Under the pieces are notes generated by a model that saw only the letters and a program-made list of their open reading frames with translations, was not told the origin of the DNA and ran no database searches. Of a stretch of DNA of 64,000 nucleotides, positions 1 to 10,082 are shown piece by piece. The translations under genes were made by a program, and so were the position numbers. Each line of letters begins with the position of its first letter. Position 1 is the stretch's first letter. The stretch comes from Salinicola tamaricis (GTDB lineage Bacteria > Pseudomonadota > Gammaproteobacteria > Pseudomonadales > Halomonadaceae), in assembly GCF_003006155.1 (NCBI RefSeq), contig NZ_CP023559.1, forward strand, positions 2,914,001-2,978,000, written 5' to 3'.

Positions 1-141
1 CTGCCCTGATGCAGCACTACCCGGCGATCACGCGGCGCGGCTGGGGGCCACGCGCACATCGCGCCGCTGCGCAAGCGCGATCCCGGTCCGGCCTTCGACT
101 GGGCCTATCTGCGTCGCTGTCTGAGCAGAGCCACTGCCTGA
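1..141 (+). CDS. ampD: AmpD, 1,6-anhydro-N-acetylmuramyl-L-alanine amidase, C-terminal fragment
   Basis: This is the end of a gene that starts before the window. The first ~45 bases read LMQHYPAITRRGWG and, after one extra G in the G run near 46-50, continue HAHIAPLRKRDPGPAFDW to a TGA at 139-141. The GH-x-IAP-xRK-x-DPGPAFDW pattern is the conserved C-terminus of AmpD, including the zinc-ligand aspartate region, so the frame change is probably a homopolymer error. AmpD cleaves the peptide from anhydromuropeptides during cytoplasmic cell-wall recycling. In many gammaproteobacteria ampD lies near aceE, which fits this position. Confidence 0.75.
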
Positions 142-584
142 CAGCCGCTAGCCTGACAGCCCCCGGCCTGACAAACCCTGGCCGGCTGCTATGGTGAGGA
201 GGTCAGCGGCTTAGGCCAGGGCTTGGCGGTGAGTGTGTCAATTCAGCGTTGGTTTGCCCCGAGGTAAATTCGCTACCGCCTGGCGGGGCATCGATCGTCG
301 TCTGGCTCAAAATACAAGTGCTTGAAAAAGCGGGATTTATACGAGCGTTTGACGCCAGGAGAGGCGGCGATGAATTGGCAGCGGTGCGCGTTTTGCGGTA
401 TCTTCTTCGCCGGATTTTCCGCGTCACGCACGCCCGCTGTAATTCAGTTACAGCCGAACAATCTCGGAAAGCGGCCCCAAAAGAGCTGCACCTGCACCGA
501 AGAGCGCATATTCCCAAGCCCCGCTGCGGCTACCCGCCACGGCCGGGCGAATGGCAAACCTTTTTCCCATTCGGAGAGTTGTCT
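142..584. other. intergenic region upstream of aceE
   Basis: About 440 bases with no recognisable gene. Short open frames occur on both strands but none resembles a known family or has a convincing ribosome-binding site. No pdhR-like regulator gene precedes aceE, unlike in enterobacteria. The aceE promoter must lie here, but I cannot place its boxes with confidence. Confidence 0.5.
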
Positions 585-3280
585 ATGAGTCTGGAGACAC
601 GAGAAGATCTCGATCCGGTCGAAACCACGGAATGGCTGGACTCCCTGGCCGGTCGGTCGTCGAGCATGAGGGCGAGGAGCGCGCTCGGTACATCCTGAGT
701 CGGCTGGCTGACCGCCTGCGTCGTGACGGCTCTTCGCCGCCGTTCTCCGGCACCACGCCGCACCGCAATACCATTCCGGTGCATCGTGAAGCCAAGATTC
801 CCGGCGATATGTTCATCGAGCGCAAGATCCGCTCGGCGATCCGCTGGAACGCCATGGTCCAGGTGCTGCGGGCCAACAAGAAGCACAAGGGACTGGGTGG
901 CCACAATCGCCAGCTACCAATCCAGCGCGACCCTCTATGAAGTCGGCTTCAACCACTTCTTCCGCGCCGACAACGGTGACCACAAGGGTGACCTGCTCTA
1001 TATCCAGGGCCACGTGACGCCGGGCATCTACGCGCGCTCGTTTCCTGGAAGGGCGTCCTCGACGAGACGCAGATGGACAGCTTCCGTCAGGAAGTCGATG
1101 GCGAAGGTCTGCCGTCCTATCCGCACCCCTACCTGATGCCGGACTACTGGCAGTTCCCCACCGTCTCCATGGGGCTAGGTCCGATCCAGGCGATCTATCA
1201 GGCCCACGTGATGAAGTATCTCAACTCGCGTGAGCTCGAGGACATGCAGGACCGCAAGGTCTGGGCCTTCCTCGGCGACGGCGAGTGCGACGAGCCGGAA
1301 TCCCTCGGCGCGCTGCATCTGGCCAGCCGCGAGAAGCTCGACAACCTGATCTTCGTCATCAACTGCAACCTGCAGCGTCTCGACGGTCCGGTGCGTGGCA
1401 ACTCGCGCGTGATCGACGAGCTCGAAGGCGTGTTCCGCGGTGCCGGCTGGAACGTCATCAAGGTGGTCTGGGGCGGTCTGTGGGACCCGCTGTTCGAGAA
1501 AGACACCAAGGGCATGCTGCAGAAGCGCATGGACGAGGCGGTCGACGGCGAGTACCAGAATTACAAGGCCCAGGGTGGCAAGTACACCCGCGACAACTTC
1601 TTCGGCAAGTACGAAGAGACTGCCGAGATGGTCAAGGATTACTCCGACGAGGAGGTCTTCCGTCTCAACCGCGGTGGCCACGACCCGCAGAAGGTCTATG
1701 CGGCCTACCATGAGGCGGTCAACAACGCCAATGGGCGTCCAACCGTGATCCTGGCGCACACCGTCAAGGGCTACGGCATGGGTGGCGGCCACGGCGAAGC
1801 CGACATGGAAGCGCACCAGATCAAGTCGATGGACGTCGACGCGCTCAAGGCGTTCCGTGACCGCTTCGGCATCCCGGTCTCCGACAAGCAGATCGAGAGC
1901 GGCGACATCCCCTACTACAAGCCCGACGACGACAGCCCGGAGATGAAGTACCTGCATCTCCAGCGCGAGAGGCTCGGCGGCTTCCTGCCGGCGCGCAAGT
2001 CGGACTTCGAGGCGCTGGAGATTCCGGGGCTCGACGACAAGATGTTCGCCACCCAGCTCAAGGGCTCCGGCGACCGCGAAGTCTCCACCACCATGTCCTT
2101 CGTGCGTGTGCTCAACGGTCTGGTCAAGCACAAGCAGCTGGGCTCGCGGGTGGTGCCGATCATTCCTGACGAAGCGCGCACCTTCGGTATGGAAGGGATG
2201 TTCCGTCAGCTCGGTATCTACGCCGCCGAAGGCCAGAAGTACGAGCCGATGGATGCCGGCCAGATCATGTACTACCGCGAGGACAAGAAGGGTCAGATCC
2301 TCGAAGAGGGCATCACCGAAGCCGGTTCGATGTCGGCGTGGATCGCCGCGGCGACCGCCTACGCCAACCATCACCTGCCGCTGATGCCGTTCTACATCTA
2401 CTACTCGATGTTCGGCTACCAGCGTATCGGTGACCTGGTGTGGGCCGCCGGCGACCTGCAGGCGCGCGGCTTCATGGTCGGCGGCACCGCCGGGCGTACC
2501 ACCATCAACGGTGAAGGTCTGCAGCACCAGGACGGCCATAGCCACATCCTGATGTCCACGGTGCCCACCTGCCGCGCCTACGACCCCTGCTATGGCCACG
2601 AAGTGGCAGTGATCGTCCAGGACGGCCTCAAGCGCATGTTCCAGGACAAGGAGAACTGCTTCTACTACCTGACCGTGATGAACGAGAACTACGCGCATCC
2701 GGAGATGGTGGAAGGCAGCGAAGAGGGCATCGTGCGCGGTATGTACCGCCTGCGCGAAGGCAAGGCCGCCGCCAAGAAGAAGCAGCCGCGGGTCCAGCTG
2801 CTGGGCAGCGGTACCATCCTGCGCGAAGTCGAAGCCGCCGCCGAGATGCTCGCCGAAGAGCATGGTGTGGTCGCTGATGTCTGGAGCGTGACCAGCTTCA
2901 ACGAGCTGCGTCGCGAAGCGCTGGAATACGATCGTCAGCAGTTCCTCGACTTCGACGAGAAGCGCGAGAAGCCGTGGGTGTCGCAGCAGCTCGAAGGCAC
3001 CGAAGGGCCGGTGATCGCCGCGACCGATTACATGAAGCTCTATGCCGACCAGATCCGTGCCTGGGTGCCGGGTGACTTCCATGTTCTGGGTACCGATGGC
3101 TTCGGCCGCTCCGATACGCGTGAGCAGCTGCGTCACTTCTTCGAGGTCGACCGCTACTACGTCACCGTTCAGGCGCTGCGTGCCCTGGCCAAACGCGGTG
3201 AGATCGACGGCAAGGTCGTCAACGACGCGATGAAGAAATATGGCCTCGATCCGGCCAAGCCCAGCCCGCTGGTGTCTTGA
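585..3280 (+). CDS. aceE: pyruvate dehydrogenase E1 component (AceE), frameshifts in the 5' part
   Basis: Homodimeric, thiamine-diphosphate-dependent E1 of the pyruvate dehydrogenase complex; it decarboxylates pyruvate and acetylates the lipoyl groups of AceF. The start is the ATG at 585 after GGAGAG. The frame from 1073 to 3280 is uninterrupted and matches E. coli AceE closely ([20 protein letters not shown], the [11 protein letters not shown]hDP region, [40 protein letters not shown]). The first 490 bases change frame three times: near 640 (one base missing), near 895 (an extra A in CACAATC) and near 1035-1050 (an extra T in TTT and an extra G in GGG). Undoing these gives 897 residues; E. 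coli AceE has 887. The gene is essential-type and otherwise intact, so the shifts are probably sequence errors. It is followed by aceF. Confidence 0.93.
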
Positions 3281-3386
3281 TCGGCAGTTTCCATCGCAGG
3301 GTCATCACCCCAACGGGTGGTGACCGCGGCCAGTTGAGCCGGTGCGTGTGCGTGACGCGCTGGCGGATGATCAGAGGAGCGCGACC

Positions 3387-5489
3387 TTGAGTAGCGAAAT
3401 CATCAAAGTTCCCGACATCGGCGGTAGCGACGGTGTCGAAATCATCGAGATCTCGGTGCAGGCAGGCGACGTTATCGCCGCCGAAGACACCATGATCGTG
3501 CTGGAGTCCGACAAGGCCTCGATGGACGTGCCGGCACCCAAGGCCGGCAAGGTCGTCAAGGTGCTGGTGAAGGAGGGCGACACCGTCTCCGAAGGCGACG
3601 ATATCCTCGAACTCGAAGCGGAAGGCGAGGGTGACGCCGACGCCGAGCAGGACGAAAGCGACGCCGAAGCGGGTGACGCCCAGGAAGAGAGCCAGGACGA
3701 TGAGTCCGAGCAGTCCTCCGCCAGCGAAGCGGCGCCGAAGAAGAAGTCCAGCGGTGGCGGCAAGCGCACCGTCGAGGTCAAGGTGCCGGATATCGGCGGT
3801 GGTGACGGCGTCGAGATCATCGAAGTCGCGGTGAGCGAGGGTGACGAGATCAGCGCCGAAGACACGCTGATCACCCTGGAGTCCGACAAGGCCTCCATGG
3901 ACGTGCCCAGCCCCTACAGCGGCAAGATCGTCTCGCTCTCGATCAAGGAGGGCGACAGCGTCTCCGAGGGTGACCTGATCGGCACCATGGAGATTGCCGG
4001 TGAGGGCGACGACGACGACGCCGAAGACGATGCGCCGGCGGCGGGCGATGCCGAGGCGCCGAGCGCCGACGACAGCGCCGATGCCGAAGAAGACAGCGCC
4101 GACGAAGACGGCGATGACGACGAAGACACCGACGACAGCGCAGGCGGTCGTCAGGAGATTCGCGTGCCGGATATCGGCGGCAGCGAAGGCGTCGAGATCA
4201 TCGAAGTCGCGATCAGCGAAGGCGACGAGATCGACAAGGAAGACACCCTGATCACCCTGGAGTCCGACAAGGCCTCCATGGATGTGCCCAGCCCGGTCAA
4301 GGGCAAGGTACGAGCTGGCGGTCAAGGAGGGCGACAGCGTCTCCGAGGGCGACCTGATCGGCTACGTCGAAGTCGCCGGCCAGTCGGGCGGCAAGAAGAA
4401 AGCCGCCAAGTCCAGTGGTGACAAGGGCAAGGCCGAGTCTAAGGCGCCGGCGGCCAAGAAAGACGATGCCAAGGCCGCGACCGACTCGCGCGCGCAGAAG
4501 CAGCAGGGCGGCGAGCCGAGCCCGGAAGCGCGGCACAAGCACGGCGATGACAAGAGCGCCGGTGCCCACGTGCACGCTGGCCCCGCGGTACGCAAGATGG
4601 CCCGCGAGCTGGGCGTCGAGCTGAGCGAAGTCAAGGGCTCCGGTCCCAAGGGACGCATCCTCAAGGATGACGTCGATGGCTTCGTCAAGCAGGTGATGCA
4701 GGCACGCAAGCAGGGCGGTGGGCAGGCAGCAGCGCCCGCAGCCAGCGGCGGTGCGGGCATCCCGCCGGTACCGGCGGTCGACTTCAGCCAGTTCGGCGAG
4801 ATCGAAGAGAAGCCGATGGGCCGCCTGATGAAGGCAGGGGCGACCAACCTGCATCGCAGCTGGCTCAATGTGCCCCACGTCACCCAGTTCGACGAGGCGG
4901 ACATCACCGAGCTGGAAGCCTTCCGCAAGGCGATGAAGGACGAAGCGCAGCAGCAGGGCGCCAAGCTCACGCCGCTGCCGTTCATGATCAAGGCCGCGGC
5001 CAAGGCGCTGGAGAAGTTCCCGCAGTTCAACGTCTCGCTGCATCCGGATGGCGACAAGCTCATCCAGAAGAGTACTTCCACATCGGCGTGGCGGTGGACA
5101 CCCCCAACGGCCTGATGGTGCCGGTGATCCGCAATGTGGATCAGAAGGGCATCATCGAGCTGGCCAAGGAGGTGATCGACCTCGCCGGGCGCGCCCAGGA
5201 GGGCAAGCTCAAGCGCGACGAGATGCAGGGTGGCTGTTTCACCATCTCCAGCCTGGGCTCGATCGGCGGCACCGCCTTCACGCCGATCGTCAACACGCCG
5301 GAAGTGGCGATTCTGGGGGTCTCCAAGTCGCAGATGAAACCGGTCTGGAACGGCTCGGAGTTCAAGCCGCGGCTGATGTGCCCGCTGTCGCTCTCCTACG
5401 ACCACCGCGCGGTCAATGGGGCCGATGCGGCGCGCTTCACCGCCTATCTGGCTCAGGTGCTCACCGACATCCGCCGCCTGCTGGTCTAA
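3387..5489 (+). CDS. aceF: pyruvate dehydrogenase E2, dihydrolipoyl acetyltransferase (AceF), two frameshifts
   Basis: Core acetyltransferase of the pyruvate dehydrogenase complex. I chose the TTG start at 3387 because GAGGAGCG lies just before it and the protein begins directly with the first lipoyl domain ([12 protein letters not shown]). Three lipoyl domains follow, each with the modified lysine in [10 protein letters not shown] (near 3510, 3885 and 4262), separated by acidic and Ala-rich linkers. Next come a peripheral subunit-binding domain ([20 protein letters not shown], near 4590) and the catalytic domain ending with [14 protein letters not shown], where the active-site motif is HxxxN, as in Azotobacter and Pseudomonas, rather than HxxxD. 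Two compensating indels break the frame: one extra base near 4308 and one missing G near 5073 (AAGAGTAC for AAGGAGTAC). The corrected length is about 700 residues. Confidence 0.93.
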
Positions 5490-5512
5490 GCGCGCGGTTC
5501 GGCAGTACCAGC

Positions 5513-5547
5513 GCCGATGGCTCCTGCGGGAGCCATCGGCGTTTTTT
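5513..5547 (+). terminator. rho-independent terminator after aceF
   Basis: A perfect 12-bp stem (GCCGATGGCTCC / GGAGCCATCGGC) with a TGCG loop is followed by G and a run of six T. It lies 23 bases after the aceF stop. Confidence 0.9.
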
Positions 5548-5613
5548 ATGGAAGGCCATCGGCGTTTTTTTATGGATGTCTATCGACGTTTTGGGGATGG
5601 TCATCGGCATCTT
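5531..5613 (+). repeat. decaying tandem copies of the terminator's 3' arm
   Basis: After the terminator the segment GCCATCGGCGTTTTTTATGG recurs as GCCATCGGCGTTTTTTTATGG (from 5555), then as the weaker forms TATCGACGTTTTGGGGATGG and TCATCGGCATCTTCGTG. This makes about four degrading copies with a period near 20-26 bases. Confidence 0.6.
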
Positions 5614-5785
5614 CGTGCCCCTATCCCCGGGATTTGCCGCCTCGGGCCCGCTCTACGCCCAACCGAGCCTTGTGCGCCCGAGTGGCGAAAGGTATCGTCA
5701 TGTGCCACTGACGATGTCACCGGCGTCGCCTCGGGCGACCGTGAGGTCACATAAGAACGATGCCATTCATGAAGGAGCTGTATCG

Positions 5786-6442
5786 ATGCGTTTGATCCTC
5801 TTGGGCGCCCCTGGCGCTGGCAAGGGCACCCAAGCTCAGTTCATCTGCGAGCACTTCCATATCCCGCAGATCTCTACCGGCGACATGCTGCGTGCCGCCG
5901 TCAAGGAAGGCAGCGAACTGGGGATCAAGGTCAAGGAGACCATGAACAGCGGCTCGCTGGTGTCGGACGATCTGATCATCGCCCTGGTCAAGGAGCGCAT
6001 CGCGCAGCCGGATTGCGCCAACGGCTTTCTGTTCGACGGTTTCCCGCGCACCCTGCCGCAGGCCGACGCCATGAAGGATGCCGGCATCAAGCTGGATCAC
6101 GTGGTCGAGATCGCGGTCGACGACGAGGAGATCGTCAAGCGTCTGGCCGGGCGCCGCGTCCACCCGGATTCCGGGCGCGTCTACCACCTCGAGTACAAGC
6201 CGCCGCGCGAGCCGGGCAAGGACGATGTCACCGGCGAGCCGCTGATCCAGCGTGACGACGACAGCGAGAAGACCGTGCGTCATCGCCTTTCGGTCTATCA
6301 CGACCAGACTGCGCCGCTGATCGGTTACTATCAGGAGTGGGCCGCTGAAGATCCCGACGCGGCGCCAGCCTACCACCGTATCGCGGGTGTCGGCAGCGTC
6401 GACGATATCCGCTCCCGCGTGCTCGCCGCCCTCGAGGGCTGA
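5786..6442 (+). CDS. adk: adenylate kinase
   Basis: Cytoplasmic enzyme that interconverts AMP and ATP with two ADP. The ATG at 5786 follows AAGGAGCTGTATCG, a good ribosome-binding site. The 218 residues show the P-loop [10 protein letters not shown] (7-16), the AMP-binding region [10 protein letters not shown], the DGFPRT motif, and a long LID domain ([19 protein letters not shown]) without the four zinc cysteines found in many Gram-positive enzymes. Length is normal (E. coli 214). It stands alone between the aceF terminator and tsaB, which begins about 100 bases downstream. Confidence 0.97.
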   Translation: MRLILLGAPGAGKGTQAQFICEHFHIPQISTGDMLRAAVKEGSELGIKVKETMNSGSLVSDDLIIALVKERIAQPDCANGFLFDGFPRTLPQADAMKDAGIKLDHVVEIAVDDEEIVKRLAGRRVHPDSGRVYHLEYKPPREPGKDDVTGEPLIQRDDDSEKTVRHRLSVYHDQTAPLIGYYQEWAAEDPDAAPAYHRIAGVGSVDDIRSRVLAALEG

Positions 6443-6538
6443 GACCGTGTGACCGTCCCGCCAGTCGGCGGGGCGGTCGTCGCCACGCTGTTCACGCGCT
6501 ATACTCGCCCCTCTTTTTGTAGTCACCCCGGGAAACCG

Positions 6539-7228
6539 ATGTCGACGCTGCTGGCCCTAGACGCCTCCTCGACCGCCTGCTCCTGCGCGCTCTGGCGGGA
6601 CGACGATCTGATTCATCGTTTTGAAATCGCCCCGCGCGAACATACCCGCCGGCTGCTGCCGATGATCGACGAGCTCCTCGCCGAGGCCGATCTCGATCTC
6701 GCGGCGTTGGATGCCATCGCCTATGGTCATGGCCCCGGTTCGTTCACCGGGTTGCGCATTGCTGCGGGTATCGCCCAGGGCCTTGCCTACGGCGCCGAAC
6801 TGCCGCTGATGGGGGTGTCTACTCTCGAGGCGCTGGCACTGGCGGCACACCGCAAGTGGCATGCGCGTCACGTGATCGCGGCCCTGGATGCGCGTATGGA
6901 CGAGATCTACGTCGGCGCCTATCGCTGTGCCGACGGCGAGCTGACGCCCTGCCTCGAGGAGCGTGTGATCGCCCCCGAGCGGCTGCGCCTGCCGGCGGAT
7001 AGCGGTGATCGCGAATGGCTGGGCATCGGCAGCGGCTGGCAACTGCTGGCGCGCATGCCGGTGGAAATACAGGCTGTGCTGCCCCAGACCCTGCCCGACG
7101 AGCTGCCGGCGGCTGAAGACATTGCGCGTCTCGCTGCTGCCGCCTGGGCGCGTGGCGAGCGCGGCGCGCCGCCGCATGCGGTGACGCCGGTCTATCTGCG
7201 CAATGAGGTGGCATGGCGTAAGGCGTAG
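6539..7228 (+). CDS. tsaB: tRNA threonylcarbamoyladenosine biosynthesis protein TsaB
   Basis: TsaB is the inactive paralogue of TsaD and helps assemble the complex that makes t6A37 in ANN-decoding tRNAs. The 229-residue product begins MSTLLALDASSTACSCAL (the ASKHA phosphate-1-like region) and carries the conserved HGPGSFTGLRIA motif near residue 60. The length is typical. The ATG at 6539 was chosen because homology begins immediately there. The next gene, uppP, is about 145 bases away. Confidence 0.93.
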   Translation: MSTLLALDASSTACSCALWRDDDLIHRFEIAPREHTRRLLPMIDELLAEADLDLAALDAIAYGHGPGSFTGLRIAAGIAQGLAYGAELPLMGVSTLEALALAAHRKWHARHVIAALDARMDEIYVGAYRCADGELTPCLEERVIAPERLRLPADSGDREWLGIGSGWQLLARMPVEIQAVLPQTLPDELPAAEDIARLAAAAWARGERGAPPHAVTPVYLRNEVAWRKA

Positions 7229-7373
7229 ACCGAGGGCGACGACTGCCTGCGTCGACGCGTGGTGACCAGCCCAGGACGGGCTGAGTCTGGCAGGGCAGGA
7301 TGACTCGCGGCGGCAGTGGCCATTCCACGCTTATCCCGGGGCGGCTGGCCCCTCTGCAAGGAAACGCTTCATC

Positions 7374-8171
7374 ATGGATGTGTTGCATCTCGCGGCGCTG
7401 GCACTGATCCAGGGCCTGACCGAATTCCTTCCGATCTCTTCCTCTGCTCACCTGATCCTGCCGTCGCAGCTGCTCGGCTGGCCGGATCAGGGGCTGGCGT
7501 TCGATGTCGCCGTGCACATCGGCTCGCTGGGCGCGGTGCTGGTGGCCTTCCGCCACGAGGTGATCAAGATTCTTTGCGCCTGGTTCGGCCAGTTCGGTGC
7601 CCGCGGGCCGAGCCCCGAGAGTCGGTTGGGCTGGGCGATCATCATCGCCACGCTACCGGCAGTGGTGTTCGGTCTGCTGGTCGATGACTGGGTCGAATCC
7701 GCCGGGCGCTCGGTGCTGGTGATCGCCACCACCACGATCGTCTTCGGCGTGCTTCTGGGCATCGCCGACGCCCGCGGCAGCCGGGTCGAGCCACTGGGCG
7801 CGATGACCCTCAAGCGTGCGCTGCTGATCGGCCTGGCTCAGGCGGTAGCGCTGATTCCCGGCACCTCACGCTCGGGTATCACCATGACCGCCGCGCTCAT
7901 GCTCGGCTTCACCCGGCAGGCCGCGGCACGTTTCTCGTTTCTGCTCTCGATTCCGCTGATCCTGGCTGCCGGCACCCTCAAGGGAGTCGAGCTGGCGCAG
8001 ACGGGTACCGCCACCCAGTGGCACGAGATCGCCCTCGGCGTGGGCTTCTCCTTCGTTGCGGCCTGGCTCTGCATCAAGCTGTTCCTGGCCGCGCTCGACC
8101 GCATCGGCATGATGCCGTTCGTGATCTACCGTCTGCTGCTCGGTGTGGTGCTGTTCGTATGGGCGACCTGA
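7374..8171 (+). CDS. uppP: undecaprenyl-diphosphate phosphatase (UppP/BacA)
   Basis: Integral inner-membrane enzyme that dephosphorylates undecaprenyl pyrophosphate to recycle the lipid carrier for peptidoglycan and other polymers; it gives bacitracin resistance when overproduced. The 265 residues include the two signature motifs QGLTEFLPISSSAH (residues ~14-27) and PGTSRSG (near 165), with about eight hydrophobic segments. An AAGGAA sequence precedes the ATG. Its stop overlaps the start of rsmJ by 13 bases, so the two are probably co-transcribed. Confidence 0.96.
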   Translation: MDVLHLAALALIQGLTEFLPISSSAHLILPSQLLGWPDQGLAFDVAVHIGSLGAVLVAFRHEVIKILCAWFGQFGARGPSPESRLGWAIIIATLPAVVFGLLVDDWVESAGRSVLVIATTTIVFGVLLGIADARGSRVEPLGAMTLKRALLIGLAQAVALIPGTSRSGITMTAALMLGFTRQAAARFSFLLSIPLILAAGTLKGVELAQTGTATQWHEIALGVGFSFVAAWLCIKLFLAALDRIGMMPFVIYRLLLGVVLFVWAT

Positions 8172-8962
8172 GCGGCGCTGTGCCGGCGGGTGAAGTGGTG
8201 GTGGTGGGCGAGCCGCTGCGCCCGCTGGCGGCGCGCTACGGGCTGACGTGGCGCGCCGAGCCGCCCGCCGAGGGTCTGGCCCTGCGCCAGGGCCCGGCGG
8301 GGCTGGAGATCGCCGGTGATCCGGCGCTCTACGGCCACCCCGTGCGTGCGGACTTCGTCAGTGGCGCTGCCGACCATCGGCGCCGCTTCGGCGGCGGCCG
8401 TGGCCAACTGGTGGCCAAGGCGTGCGGCTTCGGCAAGGGCGTGGTGCCACAGGTGGTGGACGCCACCGCCGGGCTAGGGCGCGACGCCTTCGTGCTCGCT
8501 TCGCTGGGCGCCGAGGTATTGATGGTCGAGCGCGTGGCAGCGATCCATGCGCTGCTCGACGATGCTCTCGCGCGGCTGGCCATTGCCGACGAACTTGGCG
8601 AGATAGCGGCGCGGCTGGCGCTGCGCCATGCCGATGGCACCACGGCGCTGGCGGACGCCATCGCCGACTGGCCGCATTCGCCGCAGGTGGTCCATCTCGA
8701 CCCGATGTTCCCCCACCGGGAGAAATCCGCGTTGGTCAAAAAGGAGATGCGGCTGTTTCGCGAGCTGGCCGGTGCCGACGACGACGCCCCGCAGCTGCTC
8801 GCCGCGGCGCTGGATCTCGCTACTCACCGGGTGGTGGTCAAGCGCCCACGCAAGGCGCCGCCCATCGCAGGCCCAGCGCCCCAGCACGTGATCGAGGGCA
8901 AGACCAGCCGCTACGACCTCTACGTGCGCCGTTCGCTGCGCGCGGATGCCGCCTCGCCCTGA
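8159..8962 (+). CDS. rsmJ: 16S rRNA (guanine1516-N2)-methyltransferase RsmJ
   Basis: SAM-dependent methyltransferase that modifies G1516 of 16S rRNA (formerly YhiQ). It has the family signatures: DATAGLGRDAFVLASLGAEV (SAM-binding motif I), the catalytic-type DPMFPHRE, and VVVKRPRKAP near the C-terminus. The ATG at 8159 lies inside the end of uppP (13-bp overlap), giving 267 residues. The 3' end overlaps the convergent EamA gene by 43 bases, an unusually long convergent overlap. Confidence 0.92.
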   Translation: MGDLSGAVPAGEVVVVGEPLRPLAARYGLTWRAEPPAEGLALRQGPAGLEIAGDPALYGHPVRADFVSGAADHRRRFGGGRGQLVAKACGFGKGVVPQVVDATAGLGRDAFVLASLGAEVLMVERVAAIHALLDDALARLAIADELGEIAARLALRHADGTTALADAIADWPHSPQVVHLDPMFPHREKSALVKKEMRLFRELAGADDDAPQLLAAALDLATHRVVVKRPRKAPPIAGPAPQHVIEGKTSRYDLYVRRSLRADAASP

Positions 8963-9930
8963 GCCACTGCCGTGGCTGCCCCTGCGGTCGTGGCCGCCGC
9001 CGCAGGCTCGTCTGCCGGCGCCTGTTCCGCGGTCTCTGCCCGGCTCGCTGGGCGCTTGAATAGAATCAGCCACAGCGCCAGCGCGATCAGCGCGCCGCCG
9101 GCGGCGTGGGCCCAGGTCACCTGCTCGTCCAGAAACAGCGCGCCCCACAGCACGCCGAACAGCGGCACCAGCAGTGTCACCGTCAGCGGTTTGATCGGGC
9201 CCAGCTCCTCGACCAGACGGAAGTAGAGTAGATAGGCCAGCGACGTGCAGGCCAGCCCCAGTGCCAGCAGCGCCAGCCAGACGTGAACATCGTGCCACTC
9301 TCCCGCCGTGGGCTGCAGCGTCACCTGGCCCAGCATCAACGGCGCCAGTAGCAGCGTCGCGCCGAGCTGCGAGCCGAGCGCGATCAGGCGTGAATCGAGG
9401 CCGCCACGTTGGGCGATCCAGCGCCCCACCAGAAAGCCGCTGATGCCGTAGCAGGCCGCCGCCCCAAGGCAGGCCAGGGCGCCGATCATCAGACCGCTGC
9501 TCAGCGCCACCGGCCCGCTGACCACCAGTACAGCCACCCCCATCATGCCGACCACCACGCCGCCCAAGCGCTCGCGGGTCAGCCGCTCGGAAAAGCAGGC
9601 GGCGCCGATGAGTACACCCATCAGCGGCGTGGAGGCATTGAGCAGCGCCGAGTAGCCCGCCGGGATGAAGCGTGCGGCGACACAGAAAAGCGCAAACGGT
9701 AGCCCCGAGTTGATCATGCCGATCACCAGGGTGGTGACGAACTTGCCATCGAAGCGCCAGCGCACGCGCCACACTAGCAGTACCGCGATCAGGCCGAGAG
9801 CGCCGAAGAAGACGCGAAAGAAGGCGGTGGGAAAGACCCCCAGCGCCGGCGTGGCGATGCGCATGAACAGAAAGCTGGCGCCCCATAGCGAGGAGAGGAA
9901 AATCAGGCGCAGTACGGCGGGCAATGGCAT
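8920..9930 (-). CDS. EamA/RhaT-family (DMT) transporter
   Basis: Ten-helix inner-membrane permease of the drug/metabolite transporter superfamily; the substrate is unknown. The ATG at 9930 is preceded by GGAGGAG, better than any upstream in-frame start. Two EamA halves are visible: FLSSLWGASFLFMRI opens the first, and ALACLGAAACYGISGFLVGR the second. The C-terminal tail after KRPASRAETAEQ is Ala-rich and low in complexity. It is 336 residues long and transcribed toward rsmJ, whose end it overlaps by 43 bases. Confidence 0.88.
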   Translation of the reverse strand: MPLPAVLRLIFLSSLWGASFLFMRIATPALGVFPTAFFRVFFGALGLIAVLLVWRVRWRFDGKFVTTLVIGMINSGLPFALFCVAARFIPAGYSALLNASTPLMGVLIGAACFSERLTRERLGGVVVGMMGVAVLVVSGPVALSSGLMIGALACLGAAACYGISGFLVGRWIAQRGGLDSRLIALGSQLGATLLLAPLMLGQVTLQPTAGEWHDVHVWLALLALGLACTSLAYLLYFRLVEELGPIKPLTVTLLVPLFGVLWGALFLDEQVTWAHAAGGALIALALWLILFKRPASRAETAEQAPADEPAAAATTAGAATAVAQGEAASARSERRT

Positions 9931-10082
9931 GGGGCTCCTCCAGGCATCTCTTCCGGATGCGCGCCCGGGGCCGAGGCGCGCTGACATTCAGCAGTCTACG
10001 CCCGTTCGGTAGCATCGCCTGGCCATTTACGGCGGCGGTGTTCGAGACGCGCGTGTGGCCACGGCAGTAAGCCTCACTTCGC

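Noticed and set aside
203..517. Minus-strand 104-codon frame upstream of aceE
   Set aside because: It shows no family resemblance and no ribosome site, and it lies where the aceE promoter should be.
1175..3136. Long minus-strand open frame (about 650 codons) across aceE
   Set aside because: It is the antisense shadow of a high-GC coding gene. It has a Val/Leu/Asp/His-rich composition and no recognisable domain, whereas the plus strand encodes AceE.
5048..5785. N-terminal extension of adenylate kinase by about 245 residues
   Set aside because: The extension reads through the aceF terminator in the wrong frame. The ATG at 5786 has a proper ribosome site and gives the normal length.
8474..10015. 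Minus-strand 513-codon frame spanning the EamA gene and rsmJ
   Set aside because: It overlaps two well-identified genes in another frame and has shadow-type composition.
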